Part shown: positions 9,501 to 18,466 of the stretch, one piece after another | Layout: each line of letters begins with the position of its first letter | Position numbering within the stretch: the first letter of the stretch is position 1 | Assembly (NCBI GenBank): GCA_027576995.1 | Contig: JANBQC010000544.1 | Location: 1 to 19,070, forward strand | Length of the DNA stretch: 19,070 nt | Origin: Dimargaris cristalligena | Lineage: Eukaryota; Kickxellomycota; Dimargaritomycetes; Dimargaritales; Dimargaritaceae | Reading direction: 5' to 3' | Translations under genes and position numbers: made by a program | The notes under the pieces: model-generated | The model's database searches: none | What the model saw: only the letters and a program-made list of their open reading frames with translations | What the model was told of the DNA's origin: nothing

Positions 9501-9879
9501 ATTCACTATATTCACACCACCTCCCCCCCCCCACCCCTTAAACCGCCCCCCTTATATTTTAGGACCGCGGCAATACCCAGTGAGGGAAGTGCATAGTATG
9601 TGGAGGAGGGAGGTGTAGCTGCGGGTACACGTGGATTTTATCTAAACTTACCCGCACGATGCCATGTCGACGTAGCTCGGCTTGAAGATATTTCCGGTAA
9701 AATTCGGAGTGGCTTTCCCCTTTAAGCAATGATTTCAGGGACTCGAGAACTGGGACATGTGGGATGGATCGAAGGGCTGGGTGGGGCACCACCGCTATTC
9801 CAATTTTATACGCCACGTACAGGAGGCCGACGAGGAGAACCAGCCCCAGTTTAAAGAGGATGTCCGTATAGTCCGCCAT
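6591..9879 (-). CDS. Cytochrome P450 monooxygenase, nine exons, 529 aa
   Basis: Exons, in transcript order: 9879-9652, 9248-9176, 9013-8922, 8599-8454, 8293-8245, 8062-7760, 7626-7540, 7403-6971, 6769-6591. All eight introns are GT-AG and all phases close, giving 530 codons including TGA, the usual length for a microsomal P450. Visible landmarks are an N-terminal membrane anchor (about residues 8-31), a proline-rich hinge (32-45), the C-helix WKRQR (W133, R137), the I-helix oxygen-activation motif AGHDTT (306-311), the K-helix ExxR as ESMR (370-373), PERF (443-446), and the heme loop FAMGSHQCVG with ligand Cys471. By family knowledge this is an ER-bound, heme-thiolate monooxygenase using electrons from a P450 reductase. 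The substrate and CYP family cannot be told from the sequence. A Gly/Asp-rich stretch (about 418-438) lengthens the loop before PERF. The start is the first in-frame ATG before the anchor; its context is weak (T at -3). No inactivating lesion is seen. Confidence 0.93.
6770..6970 (-). other. P450 intron 8, splits the heme-ligand Cys codon
   Basis: A 201-bp intron (GTAAGT donor ending at 6970, ATAG acceptor at 6770-6773). It lies after the first base of the TGT codon for the axial heme ligand Cys471. Read through without splicing, the frame gives Cys-Lys-stop within two codons, so retention would remove the whole L-helix and C-terminus. Confidence 0.85.
8600..8921 (-). other. P450 intron 3 (322 bp) with internal hairpin
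   Basis: The donor GTAAGA is at 8921-8916 and the acceptor CTGTAG ends at 8600. It joins exon 3 (ending FFGDGILAAHGE) to exon 4 (starting NWKRQRRLTAPAF) in phase 0. It contains a perfect 8-bp inverted repeat at 8704-8723. Confidence 0.85.
8704..8723. repeat. Inverted repeat (8-bp stem, 4-base loop) inside P450 intron 3
   Basis: GAAGGTTT, then TCAC, then AAACCTTC: perfect complementary arms. A short hairpin of unknown role; it may be chance. Confidence 0.6.
9249..9651 (-). other. P450 intron 1 (403 bp)
   Basis: The donor GTAAGT lies at 9651-9646 and the acceptor ATTAG ends at 9249. A second possible acceptor (TTTACAG) lies 14 bases further downstream, but only the first keeps frame and supplies the residues VFFTG before QWLVYINNP. 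The intron contains a C10 tract (plus-strand 9523-9532). It is the longest of the eight introns. Confidence 0.8.
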
Positions 9880-10040
9880 ACAATATAGAGCAGGACTGGC
9901 CGAAGGGGATGTATACTAAAATACCGGGGGTTGGGTGAGAGGAGGGATGAAAATGAAAAGAATGTAAATAAAATAATGTGATATCAATCTGTGAATAATT
10001 GGGAAGAAGAAGGAGTGGGGGGGGAATAGGCCGCAAGTAT
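9880..10040 (-). promoter_or_regulatory. Probable P450 promoter and leader
   Basis: Upstream of the P450 ATG the minus strand is strongly pyrimidine-rich (long C/T runs about 9915-9960 and 10000-10025), a common feature of fungal promoters. No convincing TATA box at a fixed distance was found. The plus-strand open frame starting at 9995 overlaps this region. Confidence 0.4.
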
Positions 10041-10339
10041 TGACTAGGGCTTCAAGGTGGGAAACACCCTCCCTTTGTAAAGCTGAGTGGAAACGACCCA
10101 AGGGCCGCGAGCTTCTTTACGAAGTGAATTTGGAAAAAGTGATGAAGGTAAATCCGCACACGGGCACCCGTATTAATTCTCTTGCGAACAATAGGCTGGT
10201 GTTACTATGGACCCCCTGTGACCAGTGGGTTCCGGTTAAAATGGAAGTCAAAAAGGCACTGGTCAGGTTGTACACGGTAGGAAAAGGGCCGAATTGGTTC
10301 TCATACTTAGCCGACGGACAGGAGAGCGGAGCAGACTAG
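9995..10339 (+). CDS. Unrecognised open frame, possible exon (114 aa)
   Basis: This is open from after a TGA at 9992 to TAG at 10337, with no in-frame ATG near its start, so it would be an internal exon or a fragment. The peptide has a protein-like composition (segments such as GRELLYEVNLEKVMKVNP and WVPVKMEVKKALVRLYTVG) and many CpG-containing codons. A possible donor (ACG|GTAGGA, at 10278-10279) and a possible acceptor (GACTAG, ending 10378) could join it to a short open stretch at 10379-10450 (VVDKSSNSLVLEEWTGMGG). No family was recognised. It could also be decayed transposon sequence. Confidence 0.3.
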   Translation: MIGKKKEWGGNRPQVLTRASRWETPSLCKAEWKRPKGRELLYEVNLEKVMKVNPHTGTRINSLANNRLVLLWTPCDQWVPVKMEVKKALVRLYTVGKGPNWFSYLADGQESGAD

Positions 10340-10483
10340 AGTAAATGACCAGGCCCTTAAAACAGGAATGACTAGGTAGTGGACAAGTCCAGCAACTCCT
10401 TGGTGCTGGAAGAATGGACAGGAATGGGCGGTAATCGAAGCAATAGGTAGCGGAATGCTAAATTATAAATGGGCTCAAAATGA

Positions 10484-10843
10484 TATGTTAATGCAGAAAA
10501 GTTAGTGGCGATTAAGGCGGTGGTAGATGTGGCCCAGCCTTGCCTTATATACCCCACCGCAGTGGGGTATGGTGTTCTGCATGGAGTAGGCGTCGACCGA
10601 TGCCCCCTTTTCCATTTCCGACTTGGAATGACCCGGTCCCCCTACCGTTTCGGTTTACCCCAATGGAGCCGATATGGCCCGTCCGGAAAATGTAATACTT
10701 CATCTACCCGCAGGGCTGGGGTACCTGAGTTTAGAGACCCCCCCTACACCAGCCCTGGGCAGTCCGATGTGGGCATTGACATCCATCCGGGGGCTTGGGT
10801 GGAGATGAACAATGCGCCCCCTTCATTGGCCCACACACCGTGA
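10484..10843 (+). CDS. Unrecognised open frame, second of a plus-strand series (119 aa)
   Basis: This is open from after a TGA at 10481 to a TGA at 10841-10843, in the same frame as 9995-10339. It contains a perfect hairpin (10549-10570). Its end overlaps the next open frame (10780-11070), one base out of register. Adding a single base to the C5 tract at about 10818-10822 would fuse the two into one reading frame of nearly 200 codons. That suggests either a frameshifted gene or a homopolymer error. No domain was recognised. Confidence 0.3.
   Translation, partial: YVNAEKLVAIKAVVDVAQPCLIYPTAVGYGVLHGVGVDRCPLFHFRLGMTRSPYRFGLPQWSRYGPSGKCNTSSTRRAGVPEFRDPPYTSPGQSDVGIDIHPGAWVEMNNAPPSLAHTP
10549..10570. 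repeat. Perfect inverted repeat, 9-bp stem, 4-base loop
   Basis: ATACCCCAC, CGCA, GTGGGGTAT. A stable GC-rich hairpin inside an unassigned open frame. Confidence 0.65.
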
Positions 10844-11070
10844 AATCAGGCATATGTATCGACGGGCAGCCCATATGGCTGCAGTCACCACCCTTCTTCT
10901 TCTCGTTCCACCAACTGTCTGTATTGATGCTGGCCCATTTCCGGAGGGTGTGTCCCATGAGTCGATCCTTCCGGTTTATTAGCCGAATGAGTAAACCCGG
11001 TGGTACTACTCGTCCGTATATCGCAGTAAGAGGTACTATCGGTGGCAATGACCTAAACAAACCCAACTAA
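10780..11070 (+). CDS. Unrecognised open frame, third of a plus-strand series (96 aa)
   Basis: This is open from after a TGA at 10777 to TAA. It overlaps the preceding frame by 64 bases. The peptide runs through GPHTVKSGICIDGQPIW and a hydrophobic stretch to a basic, Arg/Ser-rich C-terminal part. It is probably the continuation of the 10484 frame after a frameshift, or a separate exon. The antisense frame over the same bases is similar in length, so the strand is not certain. Confidence 0.27.
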   Translation, partial: HPSGGLGGDEQCAPFIGPHTVKSGICIDGQPIWLQSPPFFFSFHQLSVLMLAHFRRVCPMSRSFRFISRMSKPGGTTRPYIAVRGTIGGNDLNKPN

Positions 11071-12159
11071 ACAACCGGCGAAACAAAAAAAAAGGCCAAG
11101 CATAGCGAACATTCGGTCAGACGCAAGTGCTGAATTAAAGCACAGACACCATGGGGTGTTCTATTTTCTGTTGCACGTCTACATACACCCTATCTCTCTG
11201 TTTACATTTGTTCAGTCCGGTACGGCCGAGAGGACGTCCGACTACCACTAGCCCCGTGTGAGACGGCCGACCCATGTGAATAGATGGGAAGGTCATTTCA
11301 CAAGTGGCCGGGGAAGGACGAGTGAAGGAAGGGTGGTAAATAAACTGACAATGAAGGAAACGGACCCTGTGACCATGAATGGCGGGGCCAGCCAGGCAGT
11401 TGGCGGAACCCTTCTGGAGATATAGAGATAAACTAAGTGGCCCAGGAGGGGGAGTGGTTGGGAGAATAGTGGTGACGGATGATTGGCTGGGCGGTTGCCT
11501 AATGGGGACTGTCGCCTGTGCTTCGGCCGAGCCGCGGACTTCAGAAATAATGGAAGGTTTGAGTGGATTATGAAACCAACCAAAAAAGTAAGGCAGAAAA
11601 GGGTCTACAGGAATTGAAACTGCAGTGGCAAAAGGCAACGTGGCGACGGCGGGCCCCATCGACATCTTACCTGTTTCCCATTTTTGTGGATGGAGGAAGG
11701 CCATGGTTTACCAACCCAAAAAATACACCATACACCTCGTGGAACCAGGGGGTCCTTTCCGCGTACGAATGACTTGCGCTTAATTAATAGGACCAATGAA
11801 GGGCTCGGCAGTACCGTCGGATGCAGCCCCCCTCCCCAATATTGGGCTTGATATCGAGCTGGACCTTCATGCCCATAGCCAATGCTGGTTTATCTGGACT
11901 GGTGGGCCAGGTCTAGCTCTGAAATCAATGAAAATTGAGTAAAAAACATATATACACCAAACCATGACGTAAAATTCGGCCATGTCCAAGGACACCTCCC
12001 TTTCTATGACCCTGACATTGGCTAGGGGTTAGGCTGCTAACCATAAAAATGGTTGGGCCTACCGTCATTGCGTTGGGTCACCCAGCAGCCCCGGAGAAAA
12101 ATAACCAATGGTTCCGACGTTTTGGGTAGGGTAAATAGCCAATTGTAATAAAAGGATGA
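11071..12159. other. Intergenic or decayed coding, strand unclear
   Basis: The plus strand is purine-rich between about 11270 and 11640, which thins out stops on the minus strand and creates a 189-codon frame (11135-11704) of low-complexity composition. A 69-codon plus frame (11563-11772, KGLQELKLQWQKATWRRR) is the only other candidate. Neither is convincing. Confidence 0.35.
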
Positions 12160-12516
12160 AACCCTATTCGTGGGTCCGCGGCACGGCGATTGCCACCTTA
12201 TTCGGGATACCCACAGTCCAATATACGGCAGCAGCGTGGCTTCAGCCCTCGACCCAAAGTCCGTCACGAATTCGAAAGAGGCGTAGTCCCAACACCGCAT
12301 CATTCTAATTTTATGACAAGCGGACATTCAGTTAACCAATCGTTACAAAGTATGCAGACTGACGGGATCAATAAAGTTCTGAATGCCAATCCATCATTCA
12401 TAGTTTTCCCCACACTTCTATATACATGGGCCGCTCAATGGTCCAGCTTAGCAAATATTAAACAAAGGTGCAGTATAATAGTCGTAGAACCCATTAATAT
12501 CGGCCAAAGTTATTAA
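12160..12516 (+). CDS. Unrecognised open frame (118 aa), possible exon
   Basis: This is open from after a TGA at 12157 to TAA at 12514-12516. There is no early ATG. The peptide begins Arg/Pro/Ser-rich (SAARRLPPYSGYPQSN), has a Ser/Asn/Gln-rich middle, then a more hydrophobic end (FIVFPTLLYTW). It is longer than expected by chance at this base composition, but the antisense frame (12037-12327) is also open. It could be an exon of the series starting at 9995, or noise. Confidence 0.25.
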   Translation, partial: NPIRGSAARRLPPYSGYPQSNIRQQRGFSPRPKVRHEFERGVVPTPHHSNFMTSGHSVNQSLQSMQTDGINKVLNANPSFIVFPTLLYTWAAQWSSLANIKQRCSIIVVEPINIGQSY

Positions 12517-12868
12517 TAGAGGGTGAGCTTTAGCCTCCACTATGGTGGGCCAAGTGATAACCACAATTTGAGTAAGCCATGGCAACGCCGTGCTTTCGTT
12601 AATAAATTCCTTGGCACATAGATAAATATACTTGGCACCTCGGGATTTATATACAATATTGCGCTGAACAACTTACAGTGCAGCATGGCATGAGGTACAC
12701 CACGACCCATTAGGGTATTAATAACCACAAAGACCATCCACTCGCTCGCATAAGCATTTTGTTTTGGGATGTAAACCCAACCTTGGAATCGTTCTATACG
12801 CTTTCTTTATTACAAATTGCCTTAAAGATACCCAATAGACATCGATACCCGAAGCATATACAGAGAAC

Positions 12869-13013
12869 ATATAGGTTAAATGCGACCCAGCGGTATAAGA
12901 TGTTATTTTCTATATGTATGTGAAAATAGACGGGATATTTATTTTCAATCAGTAGCATTTTCCCTATCCAGCGGATTATTTGTTACACAGCTCAGTTGAA
13001 CTTCTATCATATC
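12869..13013. repeat. Diverged dispersed repeat, copy 2
   Basis: Direct-orientation partner of 2732-2876. On the minus strand a 54-codon frame starting at the ATG near 12962 covers most of it. A second frame reads VQLSCVTNNPLDRENATD then TGA, against VQPGCMTKNPFDEASTTG then TGA in copy 1. It could be a remnant of a mobile element or of a gene family. Confidence 0.6.
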
Positions 13014-13736
13014 AATGGATAATATATAAATATGGCCAACTGTGCATCCAAGCAACGTATTCCGTTGGATCTGCGAAATTAAGTATACACCAGTTAATTT
13101 AGTACGAAGACGGAAGACTACTTGGCAATAGTTGATGCCATAACTCATTTGCTCTGTTGAACAAGTGACAACATCTCCAATTGATTGGTATTTAAACGAA
13201 GAGTGGATTGGCTAGATGTTAGGATTCGTGTTGGCAGGGTCATTTTCTACCCTGTCATATTATTTTTTTAATGATGCTAAAAACATTTGATCGGTGAAAA
13301 TGCCCCCAAGCCCTAAGAGGTAGTCAGCCAGATGCCAACTCCTTCAGTAGAAGGTTTAAAAAATCACGCTGCACTAACACCCACCCATCCTCCAAATGGT
13401 TGCCTTCGCCCGAGTGGTACCAGAATGTAGCTATATTGCTTGCGTGTTATATCCCCCGGCGGTTGGTCCGCCCCATATAATAATCCGGTTTCCGTTTTTG
13501 CCTGATATTTGACACTAACCGGTAAATATCATGGTGTTTTATATGTAACAGGGTTAGCGATAAACAATATTACATAAATATGCTCGCACCAGTTGATTCG
13601 GTCGACTGGGTACGGATCTGTTGACTAATTCAAGACTTCGGGTGATATGTCGGCTAAATTTATACAATTCGATTTTAAGATAGTGGGGGTAAAAATGGGT
13701 GTCTGTGCGAGTATTGGGGTATGGTTAAGTGTGTGC

Positions 13737-13745
13737 GGGGGGGGG
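13737..13745 (+). repeat. G9 homopolymer
   Basis: A run of nine G in anonymous sequence; a likely spot for length variation or assembly error. Confidence 0.8.
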
Positions 13746-14220
13746 TCAAAATAACCTAAAACTGGTGGAACCCCCCAACTGTAGTGCAGCAAACCGGCCG
13801 GACTACGGCCGATCTAGACCCCCTACGCATTTTAACCTTGCTCCGGGGAACGGGTGACACGGCGGGGTGGTGGATACTGGTGTGAGAGAACAATGAATAT
13901 CATCTCCAGCCTAAAATAGCCACCCCCCTTCCCCATTGCTATACGTTGGTAAATGAACTGACACTGCATACTAGTACTATTTTGGTGATAGGCAGCCCGA
14001 TTAGAGCATCCAAACTAATTATTACCTGTTCCTGTACTTTATCTACCCGGAACGTCCATCTGCTGATGAGCTGGCAAAATAGGTGGGCCGATTAGCCGGT
14101 CGTCATTGAAATACGGATACCAAACCCCCGAATACGTTTTTCCCATCACGACCGTCCCAACTCGTCTTGTTGATTACCCCCTCCCTCACCTTCCTACAAT
14201 TCGGCCGGATTTAAACATAA

Positions 14221-14490
14221 TATAGCATTTATTTATCTATAGAGCTGCTTAACCCTGTCACGTTTGCATTTTTAAATACTAATAAAAGTATACCCACGTG
14301 GGGGCACTCACCCACTAGCAAGGGCAAGTTATTGACCGCTGAACGGCATTACAACCCATGTAACCCGAGTATGGCATATTCGGTTGCTCCGGCAAGTGGG
14401 TATTCGGAGGTTACATCGATCATGGAATTACCCACTATCAGCAGCTGCCTATCAGCTAGAATCACCCCCCCTGGGCGCTGCATCCTTTAA
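14221..14490 (+). CDS. Unrecognised open frame (89 codons), weak
   Basis: This is open between a TAA at 14218 and a TAA at 14488. The internal ATG at 14371 would give 39 residues. The segment SKGKLLTAERHYNPCNPS and a Ser/Thr-rich end look protein-like, but nothing supports expression. It contains the palindrome CCCACGTGGG (14293-14302). Confidence 0.18.
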   Translation, partial: YSIYLSIELLNPVTFAFLNTNKSIPTWGHSPTSKGKLLTAERHYNPCNPSMAYSVAPASGYSEVTSIMELPTISSCLSARITPPGRCIL

Positions 14491-16014
14491 ACCAGCTCAG
14501 CGGATCCAGCCTCAAGCGTCATACAATAAGAAACATCGTACCTTTAGACTGGTAGTACTAGTGTGATTGGTTATACCGCAGCTTTGAGGACGCGTCGTGA
14601 TTATCGGTTCTGATACTGGCTGTTTGTTCGTATAGCATTCACTCTTCGTACCCAAGTAATGTGGAATACGTCGAATATCAGTGAGGTGCGAGGAATATGA
14701 ACTACATTACCATGGGTCCGATCAATCATGGTCGATCCCATTTTTTAGTGCACCAATATACTATTATTAGTTGCGCCTTTAAGGGAAAGTGGTTTACTAT
14801 ACACTATTTGGCATTTAGGCCATTGCACACTCACCGCCTCTTGGGTCGGTAATTGTAAACAGTAAATAAATAAATACCACCAACGGGATGTCAATATGTT
14901 CTGGTGTTTAGGTTAGTGGGGATGTCCAACACACTAGGATAATCCAAGGGCCACAACCAAACTGAACACAGTCCTGCTTATGAGTGAATGTGAAGGAGAC
15001 AGCCTCGGCCAACAGTTGCTTGTGATGTCAAATGCTAACGAATATTGCCGCTCAGGGTACTATTATGGGTTGGTGAGGTGGTGCTCAGTCCAATGATGGC
15101 TAGCTTTGGGAATGGCCTCTATGAATATATTTTGATAATTATAGGGCGCGTCGAGTAGGATTTGTGTTGGGTAAATTTTGGTACATATTCGTGAGGATGA
15201 ATAGAAATGTCGGGCGGAATTCACCCGAATGTTTCGTGCGGATGTATTAAAACCATGTACATTGAAAGAGGTACTGATACGCAAAGATGAAGGTGTGGAT
15301 GGCGGTTTACACCAACCTAAACATACCCAAGTCTGGCAAGCATGTCTATTCTTCACGTTCATAGTATGTGCTTGTGTATCCAAATCCGCCTCTGCTTAAA
15401 GGAGTGTTTCATATTGGCAAGGGGTAGAGATTAGAGCTTCATGCCTATGGCGCCGCATCCCAACATTCACACGTAACTACTCCTTGGCATTATAATGCTG
15501 TTTTATTGTTGTTTTTCTTCTTGTCTGAGTTAAAATTGCAGCTGGTTTGGGCAATACTTGATATGGCCGGATCAGCTGTAATCGTGGCCATGAGCAGTCA
15601 TAGCGCCAGATGGGCGAGTGAATACTGCCGCGCTCACCTAATGTTGACCTAGCATTAAGGCACTAGAACGGATGAATGGAAGGTGCCCTAGGAGAGCAGC
15701 TAGTACAGTCCTCTAATGGGAAAAACGCAGTTAAGGGGTCCCGGAGTGATTAGGCATCGGCGCCTTTACATAGCAGTCCCACGGCCTGGACTGATTAGCT
15801 ATCGAGGCGGTTAGGTTAGGGCATTATTCACCTTCGTTGGTATTCTATTGGGAAGCCTGCACTCTCTAAAACTACTCACCGCAATACTAATCCCAATTTA
15901 TCACATCCTTCATTTACGTTCTCTCCTTTTATTCTGCCCTAGTGTGAAGATGAAGGATGGAGGAGGGGGAATACGGGTGGATGCCAGTGTCGGCGTGGAT
16001 GGATATATATAAAT
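14491..16014. other. Intergenic, nothing firm
   Basis: Contains an imperfect inverted repeat around 14711-14742 and the weak minus-strand frame at 15063-15383. The sequence turns G-rich on the plus strand after about 15950. Confidence 0.4.
15063..15383 (-). CDS. Unrecognised open frame (106 codons), weak
   Basis: An open minus-strand frame ending in TAA at 15063-15065, with its first ATG at about 15362. It is rich in Ser, Asn, His and Thr, with several Cys near the N-terminus (ACQTWVCLGWCKPP). It has no recognised domain, signal peptide or neighbour support. Confidence 0.18.
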   Translation of the reverse strand: MDTQAHTMNVKNRHACQTWVCLGWCKPPSTPSSLRISTSFNVHGFNTSARNIRVNSARHFYSSSRICTKIYPTQILLDAPYNYQNIFIEAIPKASHHWTEHHLTNP

Positions 16015-16060
16015 GGGTGGGTGGGTGTGTATATCGGGGGTGTGCGGGTACGGGTGTGGG
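16015..16060 (+). other. G-run cluster, possible G-quadruplex
   Basis: The plus strand has seven runs of three or more G within about 45 bases, starting GGGTGGGTGGG and continuing through a G5 run and three further GGG runs separated by 3-5 bases. This satisfies the usual four-run quadruplex pattern with short loops. It lies in the upstream intergenic DNA of the 17453 gene, about 1.4 kb from its ATG. Confidence 0.6.
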
Positions 16061-16501
16061 TGAGAAGGAAAGTCGTTTGAACACTGTTCCTTCCCCTCCG
16101 CCTCACTACTGGGCTAGGGTGTTTTAAGGGAATGCAGTGATCATCCCCAGGGCAGCACTGGTTCCGTCTACCTCCAACTGATCACCCTACCCCCCCAGTA
16201 TGAATACCACCTTGGCCCCTTTGCCTCCATATGATTCCGTGTGGGTTCAGCCAGCCTACTCACACTAACACATTCTATTCGGCTGATTTCCATCTGGGCC
16301 TTTATGGCGGTAGTTAAACCGACGGATCAGGACACACACTCCCAGGGCCACTCTCCAGTAGATACGACATAGTCACCCACCCCCCTTCATAGATATACAC
16401 CCCTTGGACAGTATGATGTCGATTCATTCACCAGGGTCATTCTGGACTGGTTTGGGTAAGGGTGCCGACAAACAGTCGAGCCGACGCGCTCTAAGCTTTA
16501 T

Positions 16502-16526
16502 CAGCACTGGCAGATTGCCAGTGTTG
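16502..16526. repeat. Inverted repeat, 11-bp stem (one G-T), 3-base loop
   Basis: CAGCACTGGCA, GAT, TGCCAGTGTTG. A strong short hairpin in intergenic DNA. Confidence 0.6.
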
Positions 16527-16639
16527 GATGGGGGAGAGTGAACATCGTACGGAGAGTACATGGATTACTGTCCAGGTGTGTTATGGTATAAATACCAGGT
16601 CCAAGGACTAACCCTCCAGGAGGTTTTTCCTCAAAGCAG

Positions 16640-17452
16640 CGGCTTTATGAAGCCTAACAGTAGTCTCCCACTTTTATGTCGATGGTTGTTTTTATTGTTA
16701 ATACCAGACCTTTCTAATCGTTGTTTCTCTTGTCTCTTAGTCCCGGTTATTATCCTTAACTATCCAACCTTCCATTTAACGAACCTTCTTAACTAACCAC
16801 TATCCTAACTCTCCCATTTAATGTCTGTAAAAACCGCCCCTATTTAATGCCGTATTGATCCACTTTCATTCACCCCTATTATTTGACATAATATCCCCCG
16901 ACAAAAAATCCCGACCTGTTCGATAATTTGATATCTGCTACGCACCTCGTTGTAATTGCTACTGTAATCGCATCGCATTGCCACCTTCCATTTGAGCCCT
17001 TGCACACTCACCTACCTCCACCAATGTCAAATATTATTTAAACTTGCTTCGTAGCCATTGTAAACCTACCCCCTCTTGTATATTTCCACTCAGTGCTGCG
17101 TCAGCCACTCCTGCAAACAACTACGTCTCCTGAATAGAATTCCCTATCACTTTCCCACTGCCTCCCTCCCATCCTGCCAAACCCCACCCTTTACACCTAC
17201 ATGTCCCGCACATAAAGCGCACCCCTCTACCACTATCGATTTCCGGCAATTTCCGCCTCCTTCCCCAACTCGATTATCTATATATATCCAACGGCCTCAG
17301 ATCCCCGATTTTTCTCCGGAGTTTTCTTTCCATTTATAGTTTATCTTGCCCCTTTTGCCATCATCCCATAGCCCACCTTGTATTACGTACATATATATAT
17401 ATATATACATTTATCAACTCCCCCCTTATTTATCCTTTGGCTGTCATTCATC
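16640..17452 (+). promoter_or_regulatory. Pyrimidine-rich promoter/leader of the 17453 gene
   Basis: About 800 bases in which the plus strand is dominated by C and T, with an alternating (TA)n run at about 17389-17406 and no convincing gene. Long CT-rich tracts before an ATG are typical of well-expressed fungal genes. The strand bias also removes purine-containing stop codons, explaining the spurious open frame at 17076-17339. Confidence 0.5.
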
Positions 17453-18217
17453 ATGGTTTCTATCGTCGAATCCCACGTGACCTCGGGGCGCCGCCGACGG
17501 GGACCCGAGCTGGTATGTGTCGCTGGTCTGGAACTGCGCCCGCACAAGCGTCAGCGATCCGCCCGACCCTCCGTCCAATTTAGCCCCACCGTCGTCGTGG
17601 TACCGATAACGCCACTCTGCGCCGAATTCTCCGCGCCGCTGTTATTTACGACTCTCCCCCTTCCCCCCCGAGTAACGCCGAGCTTTTCCACGAACCTTGC
17701 TATTTACACCGTCCCTCTGCGTGACGGTCCGCTAACCCATACTAAAAATATACCCGCCAAAGCGAAACCCGCCCCCCGTCCGTCCCACTTGGTTAGTCCG
17801 AAATGTAAGAACTCTAGCCAGCGTCAGACTTATCAATCACATCATCGCCACGAACATCGCAACCCCACCCCCCCAATGTCGTATCTACCCCCACCGCGCC
17901 CTGTCAAAGACACCTTGAAAATGCCACCTGTAGTACCCCCAGTTCGGTCGAAAGCGTCTCCGAACGGTCCGGCCAAACCCCACCCGAAAACAGCTCTCCT
18001 TGCTCTTCCGAAGATTAAAACCAAGCCCAAGTCCAAAGCCGCCCGTACGTCACTGAGCGACTTTGACGATTGGGACGCTTTAGTTTTCATGGCTCTCCAG
18101 GGTCGTCAAAGCGGAAAACCGGAGTATTGTATTCAGTTGGGCCAGGCCTATCGCGTTCCACATCAGCGCAGTGGGTCCCGATCCCCATCGCCCCAACCAG
18201 TATGCCTGGCTCGTTAA
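17453..18217 (+). CDS. Basic, proline-rich protein of unknown function (254 aa)
   Basis: A single uninterrupted frame from an ATG in good context (A at -3, G at +4) to TAA. No earlier in-frame ATG exists. It is the most GC- and CpG-rich part of the right side, unlike both flanks. The N-terminus has two basic clusters, RRRR (13-16) and HKRQR (31-35), resembling a bipartite nuclear localisation signal. RPSVQFSPTVVVV follows (38-50), whose SVQF is a weak match to the PP1-docking RVxF motif. The middle (about 100-200) is Pro/Lys/Ser/His-rich and probably disordered, with PPPRP (146-150) and a lysine-rich KIKTKPKSK (187-195). The C-terminal part has an acidic DFDDWD (203-208) followed by a short, possibly folded segment (209-234) and an SRSPSP tail. 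The layout suggests a nuclear or regulatory protein. No family was recognised, so function is open. Confidence 0.7.
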   Translation: MVSIVESHVTSGRRRRGPELVCVAGLELRPHKRQRSARPSVQFSPTVVVVPITPLCAEFSAPLLFTTLPLPPRVTPSFSTNLAIYTVPLRDGPLTHTKNIPAKAKPAPRPSHLVSPKCKNSSQRQTYQSHHRHEHRNPTPPMSYLPPPRPVKDTLKMPPVVPPVRSKASPNGPAKPHPKTALLALPKIKTKPKSKAARTSLSDFDDWDALVFMALQGRQSGKPEYCIQLGQAYRVPHQRSGSRSPSPQPVCLAR

Positions 18218-18466
18218 TACAACGATTGGGACTTTCCAAAGCTTTTTATCCCCAAATGACAACCGTGTCCATTTCCGCTATTTTTTTTTTGATCTTCGGT
18301 CAGCCCCTTACAGTAAATCTTCCATTATCGAGTGAGCTTTTTTTTCACTACTTCAGCTGATATTTTTTTTACTGTCTCGGGATGACCTGTATTGCTTCCA
18401 GCCCATCTGGTTTCAGCCAACAGACAACCTCGATATTCTATCGACATTACTGTCCCAACAACCCGC

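Larger units (their letters stand above)
12517..14220. other. Gene-poor stretch containing repeat copy 2
   Basis: AT-rich to about 13700, then more GC-rich with a G9 tract. Apart from the 145-bp repeat nothing is recognised. Confidence 0.4.

Noticed and set aside
9284..9515. Two minus-strand open frames between P450 exons 1 and 2
   Set aside because: They fall inside intron 1, are out of phase with both exons, and the direct junction 9652/9248 gives a continuous P450 sequence without them.
11135..11704. 189-codon minus-strand open frame
   Set aside because: It lies opposite a purine-rich plus strand, which depletes stop codons on the minus strand. The peptide is low-complexity (Pro/Ser/Thr/Leu) with no domain, so it is more likely a composition artefact.
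17076..17339. 87-codon plus-strand open frame
   Set aside because: It sits in the pyrimidine-rich leader before the 17453 gene. C/T-rich DNA rarely spells stop codons, and the peptide is just Pro/Ser/Thr/His-rich.
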